Origin: Anaerolineae bacterium
Lineage (GTDB): Bacteria > Chloroflexota > Anaerolineae > Aggregatilineales > Phototrophicaceae
Reading direction: 5' to 3'
Assembly: GCA_022842885.1 (NCBI GenBank)
Contig: JALHOR010000060.1
Span: 1-33,745 of the forward strand
Length of the DNA: 33,745 bases
Below are positions 22,623-30,107 of the stretch, piece by piece. The notes below the pieces were generated by a model. The model was not told the origin of the DNA, searched no databases, and saw only the letters and a list, made by a program, of their open reading frames with translations. Made by a program: the position numbers and the translations under genes. Each line of letters starts with the position of its first letter. Position 1 is the stretch's first letter.

Positions 22623-24191
22623 ATGAACACACGACGATTTCTTGCCCTTATTGGCGTGCCAATTTTTATATTGGTCGGTTGTAATTTGGTGGGAGCGCCG
22701 GAAGCCACGCTGCCGCCACCGACTGTCCCGAATGTACGGATTGCTCAGGTTGCAACCGATGTGCCGGCACCTACTCGTGAATTGCGCCCGATTGCATCCC
22801 CCACTTCAACTGAACTCCCGCAACCGACTGCGACGACCACAGCGTGTACCACTTCTGAGTTAGCGCCGGTGCGCCATACTGCCGTCGCTACGATTGATTA
22901 TGCCACCAAACAAGTGCAAGTCGCGCAGCAAGTCCACTATCGTAATTTGACAGGCATCACCCTCAGCGAGATTGTCTTGGCAGTCGAGCCGAATCATTGG
23001 CAAGGCGCATTTGTCCTAGAAGCGGTTCGCAATAACATGGCAAATTTGACGCATGTTTTGGAAAATAATCGGCTGACGGTGACGCTGCCGCAACCATTGG
23101 AGACGGCTTGCGAAATCACGATAGACCTCATATTTCAGGTGCTAGTGCCACGCATTGGGTCGGGCATTACAGCATTCCAAGGCTACTTTAGTTATAGCGA
23201 TCGCCAACTCAACCTATCCAATTGGCTGGCAACCGTCGCGCCCTATCTGAATGGGCGCTGGGTCGTCAATCCACCCCAGCGCATTGGCGAACAAACCGTG
23301 TTGGGTGTGGCAGATTGGGATGTGACGCTGAACGTGTTGAATGCCTCCGGTGATTTAAAAATTGCTGCGCCGGGCGATGTCACCCAAACTAGCGCGACAC
23401 AGTGGCGTTATGTGTTTCCGCATGGACGTGATTTTTCGATAAGCCTAAGCGAATATTACCGCGTCAATTCACAAATGACACCCGGCGGAATTACCATTGA
23501 AGTGTATTCGTTCCCCGATGCAGTGCGTTCTACCGATAATGGACCCGTGGATGCGGGCATTTTCATCATGCAGCAAGCTGCCAATGCCATGCAGCAGTAC
23601 GCCGATTTATTCGGTGCCTATCCTTATAAACGCTTGGTCGTGGTGCAAGGCGATTTTCCTGATGGTATGGAATTTAGCGGGTTAGTGTTTGTCAGCACCA
23701 ATTGGGTCTATGCCTTTGAAGGCGGTTATGACAATTATCTGACGGTGATTACGGTGCATGAAGTCGCGCATCAATGGTGGTATACGCGCGTGGGCAATGA
23801 TGCGGCGAATGCGCCTTGGTTGGATGAAGCACTGGCGACTTACAGCGAGTATATCTACTACGAAGAATTTTACCCGGATTTAAAAAATTGGTGGTGGGAT
23901 TTCCGTGTAGGGGGTTATAACCCACAAGGCGCGGTGGATAGCAGCGTCTATGAATTTGATAATGCGCGTGATTATATCAATGCGGTGTATTTGCGTGGGG
24001 TGCAGATGCTGCATAACTTGCGCGAAGATATTGGCACAGAAGCATTTTTTAAATTGCTGGCAGATTATGCTCGTGCGGGCGATGGGCAAATTGCCACGCC
24101 ACAATTATTCTGGTCATTGCTGACGCCCGAACAATATGCCGCCACCCAAGATACGCGCGGTCAATTCCTGCGAATCCCTGAAGTGCGCTGA
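22623..24191 (+). CDS. M1-family zinc metallopeptidase, lipoprotein
   Basis: 522 residues, exported aminopeptidase-like protein anchored by lipid. The signal sequence ends in LVGC with lipobox C20, followed by a Pro/Thr-rich linker (PTVPNVR ... ATTTACTTS). The zinc site HEVAHQWW (H379, E380, H383) with E402 in WLDEALATYSE has exactly the HExxH-x18-E spacing of M1. DGMEFSGLVF replaces the GAMEN substrate motif, and ARDYINAVYLRG carries the probable catalytic Tyr. It is shorter than full aminopeptidase N (about 870 residues) because the C-terminal helical domain is missing, as in other bacterial short forms. It presumably trims peptides outside the cell membrane. Confidence 0.9.
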   Translation: MNTRRFLALIGVPIFILVGCNLVGAPEATLPPPTVPNVRIAQVATDVPAPTRELRPIASPTSTELPQPTATTTACTTSELAPVRHTAVATIDYATKQVQVAQQVHYRNLTGITLSEIVLAVEPNHWQGAFVLEAVRNNMANLTHVLENNRLTVTLPQPLETACEITIDLIFQVLVPRIGSGITAFQGYFSYSDRQLNLSNWLATVAPYLNGRWVVNPPQRIGEQTVLGVADWDVTLNVLNASGDLKIAAPGDVTQTSATQWRYVFPHGRDFSISLSEYYRVNSQMTPGGITIEVYSFPDAVRSTDNGPVDAGIFIMQQAANAMQQYADLFGAYPYKRLVVVQGDFPDGMEFSGLVFVSTNWVYAFEGGYDNYLTVITVHEVAHQWWYTRVGNDAANAPWLDEALATYSEYIYYEEFYPDLKNWWWDFRVGGYNPQGAVDSSVYEFDNARDYINAVYLRGVQMLHNLREDIGTEAFFKLLADYARAGDGQIATPQLFWSLLTPEQYAATQDTRGQFLRIPEVR

Positions 24192-24209
24192 AGCGATTGC
24201 AACTTTTGA

Positions 24210-24237
24210 TTGGACGCTGCGTAATGCATGATATAAT
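24210..24237 (+). promoter_or_regulatory. Extended -10 promoter for the 24292 gene
   Basis: TGATATAAT (24229-24237) is a perfect extended -10. TTGGAC (24210-24215) is a possible -35 at 16 bp. The ATG is 54 bases downstream, with CGGGAG as a distant ribosome site. Confidence 0.6.
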
Positions 24238-24291
24238 CACCTTATCAGTTGAAGTTATGCTAAACTGGTAAAAACGGGAGTCAGTAAAACG

Positions 24292-24846
24292 ATGAGCGAC
24301 GACAACAATGTTACTGTCTGGAAAGTCATTTCCACCGTCGGTAAAGGCGTCGCCCGGTCTATTCAACTCATTGGAGAAGGCGCGGGCGCAGCCGTCACCG
24401 CCGTTAATGATGGGCAGGTCGCAGTGAGGAATTCTATGCCAGTCACGGAAGTTACGTCTATTTTTAATACGACGGATAAGACCATTCGCTTCGTCAACCG
24501 CGAGACCGCCCGCGACGAGCGCGAAATTTTGGGTCAAAGTGCCGTCTCGCTTCGCACGGAGCAAACCTCTGGCGCGTGGGTGCCGTGGTATGACCCGCCT
24601 TTATACGCCGATTTTGTGCGTCGCCACATGGAAATCATCGTGGATGATATGCCGGTGTTATATATTTGGCAGCGTGGCGATTATATCTACTGGACAAATC
24701 GGTTGGATAGCGAAGGACGCCCGGCAAAGGCATACAAGATGGGCGGGGTAACGCATGTCGGCGGCAAACGCACGCTGGTGGTTCGCAATGACCCTGACAC
24801 GGGCTACAGTGCCTTCCTGACGAATGTGGTAGACGAGAAAAAATAG
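24292..24846 (+). CDS. Hypothetical protein
   Basis: 184 residues, not recognised. No signal peptide or membrane segment. The first 35 residues form an amphipathic Gly/Ala-rich helix (GKGVARSIQLIGEGAGAAVTAVNDG). The rest is beta-rich with many aromatic residues (WVPWYDPPLYADFVRRHMEI ... VLYIWQRGDYIYWTNRL). It has its own strong promoter and a clean terminator, so it is an independent, probably expressed unit. No function is proposed. Confidence 0.65.
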   Translation: MSDDNNVTVWKVISTVGKGVARSIQLIGEGAGAAVTAVNDGQVAVRNSMPVTEVTSIFNTTDKTIRFVNRETARDEREILGQSAVSLRTEQTSGAWVPWYDPPLYADFVRRHMEIIVDDMPVLYIWQRGDYIYWTNRLDSEGRPAKAYKMGGVTHVGGKRTLVVRNDPDTGYSAFLTNVVDEKK

Positions 24847-24854
24847 CTTTTTAT

Positions 24855-24877
24855 CGGGCGAGACTTGTTCTCGCCCG
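24855..24877 (+). terminator. Terminator after the 24292 gene
   Basis: CGGGCGAGA (24855-24863) pairs with TCTCGCCCG (24869-24877), loop CTTGT, nine bases after the stop codon and followed by TATGATTTTTA. Confidence 0.7.
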
Positions 24878-25047
24878 TATGATTTTTATGTCTATAGATT
24901 GTTTCCCTTAGATGAAGCACGCCAACAATTTCATGCGTTGCCCACCGCCTAAGCGACGCTTCCCCTATGCTTGATTGACCCCCCTTGAAAATGTCGCATA
25001 AAATAAAATCATCTGTTTTGTATTTCATCCGTGGGGGAGAAATAAAG

Positions 25048-25404
25048 ATGCAAGCACCACTTAAAATTAAATGCCCGCAGTGCGGTCAGCCTTCAGAAAA
25101 TATCAAACGCACCAATATTTTCTCGATGTTTTTTCTGATTGTTGTTGCTCGTTGGCAAATGCGAACGATAAACATGTGCGACGAATGCACGCGCCAAGAA
25201 ATCCTCAAAAATGGTGCGATTAACATTCTCACATCGAACATCTTGTTTCCTTTTATCATCCTGCCAACGAGTATTTATCAGTACGTTCGCAGCCATGAAA
25301 AAGGACATTCTAAAGGCGTGGTCGAAGACATCATGACTTCGATAAAAGCACAGCAAATCACGCCGGAATTTGCCAACCAATTGGATAAAATCCGTCATTT
25401 GTAG
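25048..25404 (+). CDS. Zinc-ribbon membrane-associated hypothetical protein
   Basis: 118 residues. Two CxxC pairs (CPQCGQ near residue 9 and CDEC near 47) make a probable zinc ribbon. A hydrophobic stretch FSMFFLIVVARW lies between them, and a longer one (NILTSNILFPFIILPTSIYQYV) follows. The charged C-terminal tail is helical. The frame is open to 24985, but ATG 25048 is preceded by GGGGGAGA at good distance. Function unknown. A perfect hairpin follows the gene. Confidence 0.65.
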   Translation: MQAPLKIKCPQCGQPSENIKRTNIFSMFFLIVVARWQMRTINMCDECTRQEILKNGAINILTSNILFPFIILPTSIYQYVRSHEKGHSKGVVEDIMTSIKAQQITPEFANQLDKIRHL

Positions 25405-25438
25405 CCCCTATCAGCGCACAATTTAGCTGACCAAACTC

Positions 25439-25460
25439 AGGGCATGGCGCACCATGCCCT
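25439..25460 (+). terminator. Terminator-like hairpin after zinc-ribbon gene
   Basis: AGGGCATGG (25439-25447) pairs perfectly with CCATGCCCT (25452-25460), loop CGCA, followed by TTAAAATTGT. It lies between convergent genes (25404 and 25626). Confidence 0.6.
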
Positions 25461-25625
25461 TTAAAATTGTGACATAAACAGGCATCATTACCCCATCTTT
25501 TTGAACAGCCAGACACCAAAGAGACCGGCAAAAACACGCGCAAATTTTCCTTTTTGCCTTATCTTTCAGGGACACATCGGTGGAAAAAACATTGCTGGCA
25601 TTCTGGATAGTTCAAACCAAGTTGT

Positions 25626-27146
25626 CTAAAACAATGCCGCTTTTTCGACATCCTCATATTCATATTCGTCGCGGTAGGTATCTGCCAGCGCGTGCCAAGC
25701 AGCCCCAATGCGCCGGAAACCTTCTTCGATATTTTCTGGGCGCTGCAAGCCATAATTGATTCGCATTCGGTAACTGCCGCAGTTGTTGGTGAAGAAGACG
25801 TTGCCGATAGCAAAGGCGACATCTTTTTGCAGTGCTGCGACGAATAATTCCGCCGCTGAGGGACCCGTACTAGGAAGTTTCACCCACAAATACAAGCCAC
25901 CTTCTGGCGTATTCCAGACTGTTCCGTGCGGAAAATGGCGTTCTGCCGCGACCAGTGCCGCGTTGCGCCGCCGTAACAATTCACGATTATTGCGAACCAA
26001 CTGCTGCGCCAACACCCCACGTTCTAACAGGAGATGAATCGCTCGTTGATTTAAGCCGGAGGTGGATATATCGGCTGCCAATTTGACGCGCACCAAGCGT
26101 TCAAAATGCGTGCCATTGGCGATGACATAACCAATTCGCATCCCCGGCAGCATCATCTTAGTAAAGGCGCTCACATGAATGACCCCATTATTGGTATCCA
26201 AGGCGCGTAACGGCGGCAGCGAATCGCCTTCAAAACGCAATTCATGATACACGCCATCTTCGACCACCGGCACATGATATTCGCACGCCATATTCAGCAG
26301 TTGGCGGCGGCGATGCAGCGGCATGACTTCGCCCGTTGGATTCTGAAAAGTAGGCTGCACATAAATCAGTCGGGGTTTATTTTCCAGCAAATAATTTTCC
26401 AGAATATCCAACCGGATGCCATCTTCATCTACAGGAATGCCATACGTTTGGATGCGACGGGCGCGGGCAATATCCACCATGCCCAAAAACGTCGGATTTG
26501 ACGTGACAATTGTTTGCCCTTCGGAGACGAGTGCCTGCACCACCAAGTCTAAGGCTTGCTGTGCGCCGCCCGTAATCAGCACATTTTCAGCACTACAGCG
26601 AATGCCCAAGGCACTCACATAATCGCGCACGGCGGCTCGGAGAGGAGCATAGCCTTCTGGCGCTTCATAGCTGAGAGCATTTGCGCCGTCACGGTCAAGC
26701 ACCGTGTTCAGAGCATCGCGCAATTGCGTCACCGGGAAAAATTCGGTGGGGGGTGCGCCATAACTAAAATTAATCACGCCCGGACGCCGCGCCAGCCGCA
26801 TCATATCGCGCAGCGATGAATCCGGCAGCGCGGTATCATCCTGATGATGTTGACTGGCGGGTGACAAAGAACGTGACGGAATATGATTGCCATTGCGGGC
26901 TTCACGGGCGACAAATGTGCCGCGTCCAGCATGGGCGCTCAAATAGCCTTCGGCACGCAGTTCAGCATAGGCATTAACGACGCTAATCCGGCTGATGTCC
27001 ATCTGTTTCGCCAAATCGCGGCTGGCAGGCAAGCGTGTCCCCGCCGAGAGCGTGCCGCTGTCAATCTGCATTCGTATTCCTTGAATCAACTGGCGATAGA
27101 TGGGTTCTTCGCTCTCCCGATTAATTTTGATGTTGAAACCGGGCAT
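25626..27146 (-). CDS. MocR-type GntR/aminotransferase regulator
   Basis: 506 residues. A GntR winged helix (PIYRQLIQGIRMQIDSGTLSAGTRLPASRDLAKQMDISRISVVNAYAELRAEGYL, about 15-70) is fused to a class I aminotransferase fold. PLP site: K330 (HVSAFTKMMLPGMRIGY), with EDGVYHEL (D297, Y300) and PTFQNPTGEVMP. MocR proteins use PLP or its adducts as effector and control amine or B6 metabolism (PdxR, GabR, EhuR types). No pdxST, gab or amino-acid genes are adjacent, so the target is unclear. Direct and inverted GAGTCCATT repeats upstream are a likely own operator. Confidence 0.92.
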   Translation of the reverse strand: MPGFNIKINRESEEPIYRQLIQGIRMQIDSGTLSAGTRLPASRDLAKQMDISRISVVNAYAELRAEGYLSAHAGRGTFVAREARNGNHIPSRSLSPASQHHQDDTALPDSSLRDMMRLARRPGVINFSYGAPPTEFFPVTQLRDALNTVLDRDGANALSYEAPEGYAPLRAAVRDYVSALGIRCSAENVLITGGAQQALDLVVQALVSEGQTIVTSNPTFLGMVDIARARRIQTYGIPVDEDGIRLDILENYLLENKPRLIYVQPTFQNPTGEVMPLHRRRQLLNMACEYHVPVVEDGVYHELRFEGDSLPPLRALDTNNGVIHVSAFTKMMLPGMRIGYVIANGTHFERLVRVKLAADISTSGLNQRAIHLLLERGVLAQQLVRNNRELLRRRNAALVAAERHFPHGTVWNTPEGGLYLWVKLPSTGPSAAELFVAALQKDVAFAIGNVFFTNNCGSYRMRINYGLQRPENIEEGFRRIGAAWHALADTYRDEYEYEDVEKAALF

Positions 27147-27186
27147 ACGCTGTCCCTTCTCAAAGAGGTGAATGGGTTTATTTTCT

Positions 27187-27238
27187 AATGGACTCTATAA
27201 CCATTGTATATCCGATATTGAGTCCATTGGAGTCCATT
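27187..27238 (-). promoter_or_regulatory. Probable MocR operator: direct and inverted GAGTCCATT repeats
   Basis: GAGTCCATT occurs at 27220-27228 and again at 27230-27238, a 10-bp period that places both on one DNA face. Its inverse AATGGACTC is at 27187-27195. MocR proteins are known to bind direct repeats in their own promoters. The site lies 41-92 bases upstream of the mocR-type start codon. Confidence 0.65.
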
Positions 27239-27294
27239 CCCAACAAAAAGCGGGAGAATTTTGGGAGGAATCACTAAAAATACGTGGAAACGGG

Positions 27295-27657
27295 CTACAC
27301 CCAATTCCACGCATACCCAATCGTAATGACATTAAAGACCATGCTCACCAGCAGCAAAAATCGGTCATAAGCAGACGGATACGTGGGCAAGCCCACCAGA
27401 TTAAACCCGAAAAAGAACACTGCTGCCCCAATGTTCAGCCAACGATTCGCTGGATTCGGCATCAGCACGCAGACCAAAATCATGAGGATGGGGATAACCA
27501 TCAACACGGCGATACCCAACCACATGGGCTGTGTAAACTTGTCTGTGTCCATTGTATTCGGAAAATCACGGCTAAAAATTCGCAGCACATCGCCCAAAAG
27601 ATAGGTCAGCATGGTCGTGACCCAGGTTGCAGCCAGAATGAGGCGAACATCCAACAT
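27295..27657 (-). CDS. Small four-helix membrane protein, DUF6326-like
   Basis: 120 residues with four membrane segments (LILAATWVTTMLTYLLGDVL; LGIAVLMVIPILMILVCVLM; WLNIGAAVFFFGFNLVGL; FLLLVSMVFNVITIGYAWNW). The pattern ending in a YAW aromatic motif resembles DUF6326. AGGAG lies ten bases before the ATG. A promoter with two tandem dyads sits about 110 bases upstream, so this gene is probably tightly repressed. Function unknown. Its stop is about 150 bp from the mocR start. Confidence 0.65.
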   Translation of the reverse strand: MLDVRLILAATWVTTMLTYLLGDVLRIFSRDFPNTMDTDKFTQPMWLGIAVLMVIPILMILVCVLMPNPANRWLNIGAAVFFFGFNLVGLPTYPSAYDRFLLLVSMVFNVITIGYAWNWV

Positions 27658-27742
27658 ATTTCAAAGACTCCTATTCGTTGAGTGAATTATCTGCCAAGTA
27701 GCGCGGCATGATGGGGATCAGCCATATGCTATGCACGCTACA

Positions 27743-27794
27743 ATACCGTATGTCACACAGTATCAATATACTGTATAGCGCACAGTATTGTCAA
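27743..27794 (-). promoter_or_regulatory. Minus-strand promoter overlapped by two tandem dyad operators
   Basis: On the minus strand the -35 is TTGACA (27789-27794), then an 18-bp spacer, then the -10 TATATT (27765-27770). Dyad 1 (27768-27788) has arms ATACTGT and ACAGTAT around 7 bases and fills the spacer. Dyad 2 (27743-27763) has the same arms with one mismatch and covers the start of transcription. The centres are 25 bp apart. The layout is that of a repressor site pair. The regulator is not identified. Confidence 0.75.
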
Positions 27795-27864
27795 TAGCAT
27801 TGGTTATATGCGTCAGGGGTAAATACCGCAAAATGGAGGGTAGGTTGGCAACAAATGAGGGTGA

Positions 27865-27898
27865 TTCGATAGGGCGAGATATGCTTCGCCCTATCGAA
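27865..27898. terminator. Perfect 13-bp inverted repeat, terminator of the minus-strand gene pair
   Basis: TTCGATAGGGCGA (27865-27877) pairs with 27886-27898, loop GATATGCT. It lies 24 bases beyond the stop of the 27922 gene. The GGGCG core is like the hairpins at 9771 and 24855. Confidence 0.65.
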
Positions 27899-27921
27899 AA
27901 TGCTTTATCTTTTATGACCTC

Positions 27922-28458
27922 TTACAAAGTGGTCTCTATGGTTAGGGTGTCCGCATGAGTCAATATCAACGTTTTTTCGCTCAAATCCGGCGTGTATTTG
28001 GCATATTTGACTTGGCTATCGTCTGCCACTGTTTGCACATCTATCTCTATATCATGGGCATTCACCGGCACATCCTCAAACCAACTGATGAGTGATTCAG
28101 AGTCCAATAACACCTCATCGGCGACATAAGCCGTGACGGTGAGGTGTTCTGGTAAATTGCCGCGCCAACGAATCGGCAACTTGTGCAGAGTAATAGTGAC
28201 ACCCGCCGCCAGCAAAAGCACAAAACAACCGTGTGTCCCGCGCAAACGCCCAATTTTGAGCGACTCACCGGCATCATTCGTCAGCGCCCACAACGATAGC
28301 TCTGATGCACGAAAAGTATCGCTTTTTCCCGCATGGGTTGGCAACAAAAACCAACGTGGCACATCGCCCGGATTATGCAGCGTCACATCGAATTCTACGC
28401 GCACAACGGGCGGGCGTTCATAGTGTTTATCAACATAATGTAAGGTTATCATTGGCAT
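27922..28458 (-). CDS. Hypothetical protein, second gene after the transglutaminase-like gene
   Basis: 178 residues, not recognised. Almost entirely beta-strand by pattern (VVRVEFDVTLHNPGDVPRWFLLPT ... GVTITLHKLPIRW ... HLTVTAYVADEVLL), acidic towards the C-terminus, no signal peptide or membrane segment. The first half reads like an immunoglobulin-like or C2-like sandwich. It starts three bases after the stop codon of the transglutaminase-like gene, so the two are cotranscribed. It could be a chaperone, inhibitor or immunity partner, but nothing in the sequence proves this. Confidence 0.7.
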   Translation of the reverse strand: MPMITLHYVDKHYERPPVVRVEFDVTLHNPGDVPRWFLLPTHAGKSDTFRASELSLWALTNDAGESLKIGRLRGTHGCFVLLLAAGVTITLHKLPIRWRGNLPEHLTVTAYVADEVLLDSESLISWFEDVPVNAHDIEIDVQTVADDSQVKYAKYTPDLSEKTLILTHADTLTIETTL

Positions 28459-28461
28459 CCC

Positions 28462-29985
28462 TTATTTCTTGAGTGCCTCTAGTTGGGCTAGGTCAAGTTC
28501 TTGCCCGGCAGTGGCTACAAAGCCGCCTTTGCGAGTAGTATCATCCAATTTATATTCTGGCGCATCCAAAATATCTTTAGGGGTCACACTATCGGGATAT
28601 TCGCCCCGGTCATGCCGATATTTGTCTTGGATTTTATCAAGGTTTGCCATATAAATTTTTTCGTAGTCGCTCTCGGCTGTGCCTTGGGGAATTTTGATGT
28701 TGTGCCGCCGTAAAATTGAACGGTAATCGGCGGGGTCACGGTCGCCGTTGTAGGCACCTGCCATCTCTTCCATCATGCCTTTTTCGGTTGTGGGTGGCAC
28801 ACCCAAGCCTGCCCATAACTGCTCTTGGGCAGGGTTCTTGCCCATATAAATCGAATTTTCGCCTTGGAAAGCGCCAGCAGGGTGTTTAAGCAAATAGCGT
28901 GGATGATTGTAAAAATAATACCATTCGCCTAATTCCGCCGGACGATTGCCAAAGGTGCCAGTGTCACCGCCTTGATTGCCTTCCGTAGGGACTAGGAAGT
29001 TTGAAATACTGCTGTTCCCCACACCAACTTCTAATAAGCCTTCTTGCGGTGGACGATTTTTAGAGCCAAATAATTCGTCAAAGCGGGCATCGCCCAATAC
29101 ACCGCGCATGGTATCGGTTTCAATCGCAAAAATCGCGGTCAAACATTCGGCAATGGTTAAGCCTTCCAGCCACGCTTTAATGCCCTCAGAGGCACTGACG
29201 CCGGGTTTGAGTTTCCACTGCATATGCCCTGTGCGAATCCAATAGCGTGGGTCAGCATAACCAGCTTCTAGGTCGTCGTTCCACGGGACATTCCATTCAT
29301 GGGCGTCTTTATTGGTTTGGTATTCGGCTTTATAGTTATGCGAATACCAAATCCCCGCGTTGACGCCACGCCCAGTATTGGCACGATTCACCTCATCTAC
29401 GATATGCTGCCCGGTGGCTTCTTTGGTATTTTCGATTTCGGGTTTGCTCTCTGGCGGAGATGCGCCAAACATTTCGTCTAATCTGCCGAGCGTTTGCCGC
29501 CCAACGACGCCATCTTTATCGGGCAACTGCTGGTCAGTCTGAAATTGTTTGACGATTTTGCGCGTTTCACCGCCATAAATGCCATCCGGTTCACCTGTTT
29601 TACTGGTGGAAACAGGCATGGTATAGCCCAAATCAATTAATGCCTGCTGAATGATTTTGACATGTTCACCGCTGCCGCTGCTTAAGGGAGGATTATTATC
29701 GTAAGCATCTTGCAAGCGTTGATTCCCGGCAAAGCGCGTTGAGGTTAAATTTTGGGCGCGTTCTTCTGCGGAAAGTCCGCGTTGGAGTTTACCAGAGAGC
29801 GTGCCATCGCTGCGGATTTGCCCCTGTGCCAACATGCGCTGCACCGCCCGATTGCCGATGGTGGCTTGCAATTGCAGGATGTTGTCTTGGGTGCTGCTGG
29901 CACTGCTAGATGAGGTGGTATCATCTAAAAGGGGTTTGGAAACAAAGGGTTTCTTGGGCTTTCGCCGGATGCGCTGCGGGTTCAT
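28462..29985 (-). CDS. Tgl-like transglutaminase with PG-binding domain and N-terminal GNRAVQR motif (possible eCIS cargo)
   Basis: 507 residues in three parts. (1) A basic N-terminus (RIRRKPKKP), Ser-rich linker and ILQLQATIGNRAVQRML (about 36-52), the LQ..GN.AV..L word seen in proteins linked to extracellular contractile injection systems. (2) A peptidoglycan-binding domain (about 103-172: VKIIQQALIDLGY ... DGIYGGETRKIVKQFQ). (3) A C-terminal part resembling Bacillus spore-coat transglutaminase Tgl: YWIRTGHMQWKL, the E280-C281 pair in IAECLTAIFAI, and GEWYYFYNHP ... AFQGENSIYMG with E376. These equal the Tgl residues E115, C116 and E187. The His before GLG in Tgl is Ala (A392) here. No signal peptide. 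It would cross-link or deamidate protein glutamines. No eCIS structural genes are in the window. Confidence 0.75.
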   Translation of the reverse strand: MNPQRIRRKPKKPFVSKPLLDDTTSSSSASSTQDNILQLQATIGNRAVQRMLAQGQIRSDGTLSGKLQRGLSAEERAQNLTSTRFAGNQRLQDAYDNNPPLSSGSGEHVKIIQQALIDLGYTMPVSTSKTGEPDGIYGGETRKIVKQFQTDQQLPDKDGVVGRQTLGRLDEMFGASPPESKPEIENTKEATGQHIVDEVNRANTGRGVNAGIWYSHNYKAEYQTNKDAHEWNVPWNDDLEAGYADPRYWIRTGHMQWKLKPGVSASEGIKAWLEGLTIAECLTAIFAIETDTMRGVLGDARFDELFGSKNRPPQEGLLEVGVGNSSISNFLVPTEGNQGGDTGTFGNRPAELGEWYYFYNHPRYLLKHPAGAFQGENSIYMGKNPAQEQLWAGLGVPPTTEKGMMEEMAGAYNGDRDPADYRSILRRHNIKIPQGTAESDYEKIYMANLDKIQDKYRHDRGEYPDSVTPKDILDAPEYKLDDTTRKGGFVATAGQELDLAQLEALKK

Positions 29986-29988
29986 AAG

Positions 29989-30025
29989 TAAAAAGCCTAT
30001 CCACTGAGTTGGGATTAGATAGGCT
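29989..30025 (-). terminator. Intrinsic terminator abutting the transglutaminase gene start
   Basis: On the minus strand AGCCTATC (30025-30018) pairs with GATAGGCT (30001-29994) over 16 bases, followed by a T tract at 29993-29990. It ends the kinase/regulator/oxidoreductase operon, yet the next start codon is four bases later, leaving no room for a Shine-Dalgarno. Confidence 0.65.
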
Positions 30026-30107
30026 CATCATAACATTGTTTATTACGGTGTGTCTATAAAAATATTGTGCAGATATGGTTGCAGGTGCGGAACACGCTCA
30101 TTACAAC

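Noticed and set aside
27743..27788. E. coli-type LexA boxes (CTGT...ACAG)
   Set aside because: The arms are separated by 7 bases, not 8, and the neighbouring gene is a small membrane protein. They are treated as operators of another regulator.
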